The position numbers and the translations under genes were made by a program. From positions 925,607-989,606 of the forward strand of contig CP136068.1 in the NCBI GenBank assembly GCA_032622095.1: a stretch of DNA of 64,000 bases, in the 5' to 3' direction. Position 1 is the first letter of the stretch; every line of letters starts with the position of its first letter. The notes under the pieces are model-generated. The model was not told where the DNA came from, did no database searches, and saw nothing but the letters and a program-made list of their open reading frames with translations. Shown here in pieces: positions 56,905-64,000 of this stretch. Origin of the DNA: Siphonodentalium dalli (taxonomy: Eukaryota; Mollusca; Scaphopoda; Gadilida; Siphonodentaliidae).

Positions 56905-58650
56905 GTTTAATATTTATTTTATGGCATATCATCATACAAATGTGTAACACATGTAAAATTAAGTAATAAACCAAAATATGTCATATGGTCGTCTCCTGCT
57001 GCCACCATTTGGGAACGGAAATATTTTTTTTATAAATTTATCTAGATCTGCTTTTGGTGCTGTATTAGGCCTATAATTTGTTCCAATTACGTGTATATAT
57101 ACGTTTTATTTTTGTTTGTCAACACTTCAACAAAAAGTGACTCAAATACATGATGAATAAATGTTGTTAAATCTTCTGATTTTTATAAGACAAGTCATTT
57201 CGAAAATAAATGCCTAAACCGCCATGACAGTCATCTCCATCCGGGCGGCACCGTTTTAATCAATGGATAAGTGGAAAGTCAATACTATCTGGAGTCCTGA
57301 AGGATTTCAGTTAGGCCCAATTAATAACTCCAAATTTTGATTTATTCTTTATGTAATTCGAACATTAAAATCATCCAGTGAGAATTAAGACTTTGACAGT
57401 TCAGGTGAAAAACGGATAGACAGTCATCATTCGTAGATACGTTATCATGAAACGATTCGGAGAAAAGTACTGACAATTGGGTATTTGTAAAAATAGGCTC
57501 ATCGTCTTGCCCCCTGGGCCAGAGATAAGTTTTTTCAAGTTATAATTGGGATCTTCATCTAGCTTGCCGAGTGCCATTTTTTCTGAATTAACCTAAGCCA
57601 TTGTCAAGAATATAACAATTACACTTCTACTATTATTATAGTGAGCTTGTAATGAAAATATAGAATTCTAAAACCCCTAGCTGAATAAAGATCAAATGTA
57701 GTAATTAAGGTACAAAACATGATGCCTTGCATTTGCAGAATAAGATCCTCAGAGGGCAAATCCAGCGGACGCTGTCCCACAAAGCAGGCTAGCTTGACTA
57801 AATCCGCCCCCAGGTACCCCACTCGACATGGTCTACAATCCGAATATGTCCTATTATCTGCAAAAATCAAGATAAAACAGAAGTAAATTATCATTTCACC
57901 AAAACCCCAGTATGCCAATTCTATAACAATTATAGTGTCTCATACTTATTAAAGAAAATGTCATTTCGGTAACAGAATGCTATGCCTGACAGCACACACA
58001 TTTCTAGTTTATATTAATTGAGGCTTTATGTAAATTCTTTTAATGATATGATCCAAGTTTTGCTAGTGTTTATATTCTGTTAATAGTATGTATAGCAGCA
58101 ACACTGTACATGAATGGTTTCGAAAAGTTCCGTACCCGGAATGACCGCCATCCCTGGGAGCACCGGCCGTGTACTTCCAGTTATGGGCACCATCCCAGGC
58201 GCGAAATTCAGACCGAATATGCCCATCAACGCAATTATCAGACTGATTACTTGTAACATTGTGTTTTATGTTAATTAAAAGTACTCCGGCTGCAAATATT
58301 ATAGCTATATAATTGTATTACACCAGTACGCGTTATAGTAGGTAGAACGAATTATCGCTTCAAAAGACACCCCGTAAGTATGGTACAAGCAATTAGTACA
58401 ATATATAAAATAAAGAATGAAAATAATATGAAAATATCAAGAAAGTACCTATTTGTGGGCTATGTTTGTCAACATAATGTGCCACAAGTGCATTGTAAAT
58501 AGACATGTATATGCCCCGTCACAGAGTTGCGACCAGTGGACCCACCCATCCCTGCCCGCTCTTCCATCGCTACACGGCAAATCTCCGGAGCAGCAAAATT
58601 CCATACATGGAGTGCCACTCCAGAACCCTGACACGCAGCACAAAAATAAC
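56905..58650. other. Copy-2-specific block without a gene
   Basis: Absent from copy 1 at about 18572. AT-rich, with one GAGG hairpin repeat (57735-57820). No termini or coding domain recognised. Confidence 0.5.
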
Positions 58651-58959
58651 AAGACAGTCAATGACTGGGTAGCTCACCAGACTAACTCTGATGACTACCG
58701 GTTCAACAGTCAGTACTTGACAAAATCACTTAAGACAAGTAGTTCTAAACATGGGTATAACTGGAGGTTCTCAGACGAGCAGGGCTCTTCACCTTGAACT
58801 TTCTAATTGCACACCACTGACAAATCTCCAACCTCTTACCGTTTAAAGAAGATACCCATCCCGGCACCACAGTACTAAGTTCACAAAAATCCTTTTCACA
58901 CCCTCTTAGGTTGAATTTTACAACTGGTACCAGTCGATCTTCAAGCTCTTAAACTTTTG

Positions 58960-60654
58960 AAAATTACCAACCTGACACCATATTAAGTTAAAATTTGTGG
59001 CCAATTCTGTCCAACAGTTTAACCTGAAGTAGGAACATATGGACTGTCGATTTAAAAACATACATGTTGGAAAATGAAACCAAACTATGATAACAATTCT
59101 AACCTATTTTGGTGTGAACATCTAATCTACAACTAATGTTGTATCACAGTATCAGGTATGAAATTTTGAACTGGTTAAACTCCACCCCCTCTATACTCCC
59201 TCCCCATTGCCTCGACAGGCTGCCTAGAAATCAATATTATTATACCAGTACCAAACAGCATAGAGGAGAATTATCTCTGCCCATATTAGAACAAATGTGA
59301 ATCCCCAACTATGAGATCCACTCATCTAGTAATATCAATATACCCCCAATTTTTCTTTGAAAAATCAGGGCATAATTTCACCTGGAAAAATGGTGGTTAA
59401 GAAAATAATATTGGAAAATCTACAACTAATGTTGTATCAGGCATGAAATTTTTTGGTGTGAACATCTAATCTACAACTAATGTTGTATCAGGCATGAACT
59501 TTTCAACTGTTTAAATTTTGATTAAAGCAGGGGGTCAAAACTCCATCCCCTCTATACTCCCTCCCCATTATCTCAAACATTGCCCCTACCGAGGCTGCCT
59601 AGAAATCAATATTATACCAGTACCTAACAGCATAGAGGAGAGTTAAATATCTTATCTCTGCCTCTATTAGAACAAATGTGAATCCCCATCTATGAGATCC
59701 ATTCATCTATTAATATCATTATACCCCCCAATATTCAATATACGCCCCCTGCCCCCATTTTTCTTTGAAAAATCAGGGTATGATTTCACCTGAATAAGTG
59801 GTGGTTAAGAAGATAATATTGGAACAGCCCAGCCTGTATTTAGTGTGTCTGACCTTTGCAGAATGAGGTCCCCAAAAGGTGAAATTAATGACACTATTCC
59901 GCAAGGTGGGCTAGCATCACAGAATTCACCCTCTGTGTGCCTCTTTTCCTAAAAATGACCCCATTTGAACAAGGTCCCTCCGCACCAAATATAAGCTATA
60001 TAGGGCTATAGGCCCAATGGTTCTTGAGAAGAAATTGTTTTAAGAATGACTATGGAGGGAAAGAGTTATGGCCCTGGCTTTGCACCTATTTGATCTGATG
60101 AACTTATTTGAACAAATCTGATTGTGAGTCACCAAGGGAACATGCACACCGAAATATATAAACACATTCGGTCATTAATATGGAGAAGAAAACAATTGTT
60201 GATAGACGCACGGATAGACATCCCAACAGACAGGGATAGAAGGACCGCCTAACAGACAGAAGACAAATACAATCCAAATATACCCCCAATTTTTCTTCAC
60301 CTGGATAAGTGGTGGTTAAGAAAATAATATGAAACAGCCAAGCCTGAATTTAGTTTGTCTGACATTTGCGGAATGAGGTCCCCAAAAGGTGAATTTAATG
60401 ACACTAGTCCGCAAGGCAGGCTAGCATCACCAAATTCACCCTCAGTCTGACTAGACCTCAACTGCCATGGGAAACCTAGAAACAGATTGAAGTTCTACAG
60501 TTGAAGTTGCTGATGCACACCCATTGAGCACCTCAATTATGAAATAATCTTCTGCAAATTAGGGGACATAGAAACTAAACAGAAGGGAAAAAGTCAAAAA
60601 GTAACTAAAACAAAATATCAATTTGATACTCAAGATACTTCCCAGAAGATGAGG
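58960..60654 (+). repeat. Internally repeated part of duplication copy 2
   Basis: Two related blocks (about 59160-59580 and 59450-59830) share 'ctacaactaatgttgtatca', 'actccctccccatt' and 'acagcatagaggagag'. GAGG hairpin repeats lie at 59860-59945 and 60370-60445. No gene. Confidence 0.65.
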
Positions 60655-61750
60655 TATATATATATACTAGAAGGTGACCCGACTTCGTCCGGGCTATTCA
60701 AAAACCAAATTTCAAGTCGATTGCTCCACCCGTTTCCTAGATCTGGTCTGCGCATGCGCGAAGCTGGTGTCGCGCGTGCTCGGCGACCCGATAAAATTCG
60801 TATCCGGGGCAAGATACATTCACATACCAAATTTCAAGTCGATAGCTACACCCGTTTCCGAGATATATAGCCCAATGTCATTTGCGGATACCTCGGCCGG
60901 TGATGAGTTAACGCGACACAGTCAAATGCATCGGCAGGGTGAGAGTTAACGTAATCTAACTTTATGACCTCTGACGACGTCATAGAAATTACGCATTGAT
61001 TTTATCCCGATAAAAGCATCGTACCACTTGTACCTAATAATTGAGGCAGATAACTAAAACGGATATAGAGGATCTCACATGAGTTTCTATTTTATACGGA
61101 ATTTATCAACCGAGTTCACTAAATTCGATTTGAGCCGAGGTTTACCGAGGCTCAAATAGAATTTAGAGGACGAGGTTGATAAATTACGTATAAAATAGAA
61201 CGAGTGTGAGATACCTTTTATCACATGATCAAATAAACCCGAAGCAACGCGAAATATTCATCGAAAACAACAATCATAAACTACAGCGATCGCCAGTTAT
61301 TTGAAGAACGCCATGACGTCATCGCACGCGCTGTTATTAAACGTGTCTATTACTGATAATTATGAAACTGCTTTTATGGCCAAATTATGTGATAAACATA
61401 CATATTATATATCGTTGGAAAGATGAATCCACACAGATTCTAACCGTGCAAATTATATGACTGGCAATTTATTATTCGCGCTATATCGAATCGATTTGTG
61501 AGCACCGAACTGAAATATATTAGCGCAAAAACGGCGTAAAAATAGATTTGACCTCCGCACGTGAAAAGTTGACCTCGCACGGACAAATAAATATGCCTAT
61601 GTTCGTCTCCGGCCGAAAACACATCCAAATACCAAATTTCATCGAAATTGGCTTAGTCGTTTTGGAGTCCATCGATTTCAAACACACAAACAAACACACA
61701 CACAAACAAACACATACACACACAGATCTTTCAAAATATATAATAGATAA
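60655..61750. repeat. Element with tatata ends and an inner palindrome
   Basis: It starts tatatatatatactagaagg and ends with a (CA)n/ACAAA tract (61685-61725) and ttcaaaatatataatagat. The phrase 'ccaaatttcaagtcgat' occurs twice (60707, 60827). A palindrome of about 145 bp lies at 61068-61213. It shares end style with 39736-40655. Confidence 0.65.
61068..61213. repeat. Palindrome of about 145 bp
   Basis: The arms pair 'atctcaca...tctattttata', 'aatttatcaacc' and 'ctaaattcgatttgagcc' with their complements to the right. Confidence 0.75.
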
Positions 61751-61794
61751 TTGACCATGGAGTTAAATAAAAAAATAAAATGGATTGGGAGAAG

Positions 61795-61876
61795 ATGTTT
61801 AAATAATTGTTGACGGACGGACGGACGAGGAGTGATGACTATAGCTCCACCGGAGACTTCGTCTCAGGTGAGCTAA
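61795..61876 (+). repeat. HINE-like 3' tail
   Basis: GACGGACGGACGGACGAGG, then the hairpin tagctccaccggagac/ctcaggtgagcta. Same tail design as families I-III. Confidence 0.65.
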
Positions 61877-62049
61877 AAAGAGCGAGCAACTGTCTCAAAC
61901 ATTAATGTGACTATCAATGGGTAGAAAATATCTGTCATCAGTGCATCAAGCCAATCAGTGAATTATTTCCATGTCATCAGATGATCTCTCACAAGACCGA
62001 ACGCATCCAAGTCTGGTATAGTGCTGTGACTGCTTGTCATCTATATATA

Positions 62050-62245
62050 TATAAACGAGTAAGATCTGTCCGGGTTTTTCTTTCAGTCCCCTGGACCGAG
62101 TTCAACCAAATTCGGTGGTGTGACTCTGGGTACCCTGGTGGATGTTCTAATGGTGTTAGTTTTTCAAAAAAAATAATTAAAAAAAATATATAATGATATT
62201 GTTTTTGTTAAATTGAGCAAGGAATTCAATCTTTAAGAAAAATAT
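62050..62245 (+). repeat. Family IV array-element fragment
   Basis: 'accgagttcaaccaaattcgg', here in part, then 'ctctgggtaccctgg' and 'gagcaaggaattcaatctt', matching 30955-31140. Confidence 0.65.
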
Positions 62246-64000
62246 ATTAAAACAATATATATATATTAAAATGTTTCAATGACCAAATGTGCTTGAAGCA
62301 CACAAAGGGGCCGCCACTAAATGAAGGCTCTGTCTCAGATCAAAATGTTTGCAAAGTCCCACAAAGGGGGCCACAGCTAGGTATCTCCGATGCTGAATAT
62401 AGGCTCCCAAAGGGAGCCTGTTTCAGCTAGTTTAGTATAATAGAAGTAAGTTGCTCCAGTAGACTAATATAAATGGTATGGAATATGTTAGATAATGGGC
62501 TGGTTGACAGACAAATCAGGAAATAGTTAGAATTTTTTTTTCAATTAAAACAGCTTCTGAAACAGGTTAAACTGTTATTTGAACTAACTGAGATCAATCC
62601 CAGTCATAAGAGTGATATCAGTAGAGTTTTATGCGATTTTAGACCAATTTTAGTGAAATTGGGGGGGGGGGGGGCAGGTGGGTGTCAAAAAATTGGGACT
62701 AAAAAATTATTGTTTTTGCAGGTTTGGGGGTGGTGGGTCCCCGAAAATGTCAGATGCAAAAAAAAAAACGGCATACCTTCCTGCAAATGTTTTACTACCC
62801 CCCCCCCCCCCTGACATAGGTTACATTTTACATTTATAATGGTGCATATCACATGAAAAAGTGTGGTGGGTTATAGTATATGATCAATGTAAATATACCC
62901 AAGTTGTACAAGGTACATACATGTATCAGGATCACACATTTTTTGTGGCTCTCAGTGTGATGAAAGGAGATATGAGCAAATTAATTTCAACAGGTCACAT
63001 GGTATTATGAACACACACACATATATATACATATCCGTGTTATATACATATAATGTTTACTAGGAGTTGAATTTAATAAGCTCTGTTCATTTATTTTTTA
63101 ATTATTTATTTGTGATTAATTAAATTAATTTTTTTGTTTATTTATTTACCACCCCCCTTTTCGTGTGATATACATGTATATAAATGGTTGGATTTTGTTA
63201 TATATAAATCTATGTGGCACAATGTTGACATACAAAATCAAAGTAAATAAAAAGTCAGACAACAATATATAATGTTGATGTTGCGGAACAACTTTCTCCA
63301 CATCTGGCATCAGTACATGATTAATAACGAACCAAAGCCAGGTGCTTTGGGTCGTATATAGGCTATATCTGATTTTGTGACATCACCAATTATTAAGTAA
63401 TACAACGCTGGAATTTTGAATTTTTGGGAGCACGAATGTCGCACAGGATCGGTGGGCCTAAAGCATTATTGTCGTAATCGGCTGTCAAGAGGCCAACACA
63501 AATCAGTCGATGTGCAACATTCTCCTATTTATATAAACGTCATAAAATCATTTATTTGTTTTTATTTATAAGGGAAAGTAGGTCCATATTGAATTTCTAA
63601 CGGGTCTACTCCGGCACTCTACTGGATCAAATCATAAATAAACTAAAATCACCACAACTCAACACGATCTACGTGTATCTCAAAGCTTTATTTTCCAACT
63701 GATGCACAGCAGTTGATCAATACTGCATGGTTCTGTAGAGACTATACTGTGCGAAAGGAAATAAGATAATATTTAATGTGGATTTGATTGTTATCATAAG
63801 TCTGCATACTAACATGCATCTGATAATCCATATAAACACATCAAACAAAGAAAGTCCCCCCCCCCCCCTAATATAATTTATAATATTTTCGGAGCTATTG
63901 GTTGGATTTTGGTGAAACTTTCTACAAATGATTACTGGAGCTAAAGACACAATCCGTGCGAAGGACAGCCATGTAAGTGGTGTTACGGACGACTGAGCAC
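62246..64000. other. Gene-free right end
   Basis: Low-complexity T/A sequence, G13 at about 62660-62672, C runs at 62800 and 63857. 62655-62815 looks like a small inverted pair with poly-G/poly-C ends. No gene recognised. Confidence 0.5.

Larger units (their letters stand above)
53809..60654 (+). repeat. Segmental duplication, copy 2
   Basis: Partner of 15883-19504. It lacks both 9-bp-duplication elements (single copies of their targets at 56758-56766 and 56802-56810) but carries the family I array (54193-56721), a block of about 1.75 kb (56905-58650) and extra tandem copies at 59270-59960. Confidence 0.85.

Noticed and set aside
63600-64000. Possible gene start at the right edge
   Set aside because: Short frames only, no motif or splice evidence before the window ends.

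Overview
This 64 kb window is AT-rich eukaryotic DNA, almost certainly from a marine invertebrate. The signs are a low-density host gene content, a mosaic of TIR elements, tyrosine-recombinase retrotransposons, LINEs, tandem-array elements ending in (GGAC)n plus a hairpin, and many long G/C homopolymers. A mollusc or another lophotrochozoan fits best, but that is inference from repeat style. No bacterial operon, CRISPR array, rRNA or convincing tRNA was seen.

The left part (1-12.4 kb) is a nest of transposons that can be read exactly from target duplications. A small TA-flanked MITE (3497-12418) is split by an 8.8 kb hAT element (3608-12405, 8-bp duplication GTGGGCAT). The hAT element is split upstream of its transposase gene by an Ngaro-like tyrosine-recombinase (YR) retrotransposon (3912-8544) with A1...B1-A2-B2 split direct repeats. 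The reverse transcriptase of that element is in turn split by a 469-bp MITE flanked by TTAA. The YR element carries RT/RNase H, a tyrosine recombinase with two stops, and an SGNH/GDSL-like hydrolase. The hAT transposase (8624-11020) has a TTF zinc finger and a C-terminal dimerisation region but is broken.

From 12.4 to 25 kb there are TIR elements, one copy (15.88-19.50 kb) of a duplicated segment whose partner lies at 53.8-60.65 kb, a 5-copy tandem repeat, and the only likely host coding exon of known type. That exon is a minus-strand HD-like metalloenzyme (DUF5662-like) at 21184-22092 with one homopolymer frameshift.

From 25 to 36.7 kb a second, larger, minus-strand YR retroelement (28.07-36.2 kb) carries SGNH, gag, RT, RNase H and YR, all heavily damaged. 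It is bracketed by direct repeats of about 440 bp. One bracket holds a 1.95 kb TIR element whose empty site survives in the other bracket.

From 36.7 to 44.1 kb there is little coding sequence: a large palindrome, MITEs, one unassigned candidate exon (41463-41821) and a hAT-type MITE. From 44.6 to 51 kb two minus-strand LINEs lie side by side: a 5'-truncated RNase H-bearing LINE and a near full-length LINE with endonuclease and RT, whose two ORFs overlap as ATGA. From 52 to 64 kb there are Helentron/HINE-like tandem arrays of units of about 160 bp, the second copy of the segmental duplication, and assorted hairpin elements.

The genes do not form a pathway. The biology here is layered transposition, and the duplicated segments act as internal controls showing empty and filled insertion sites.
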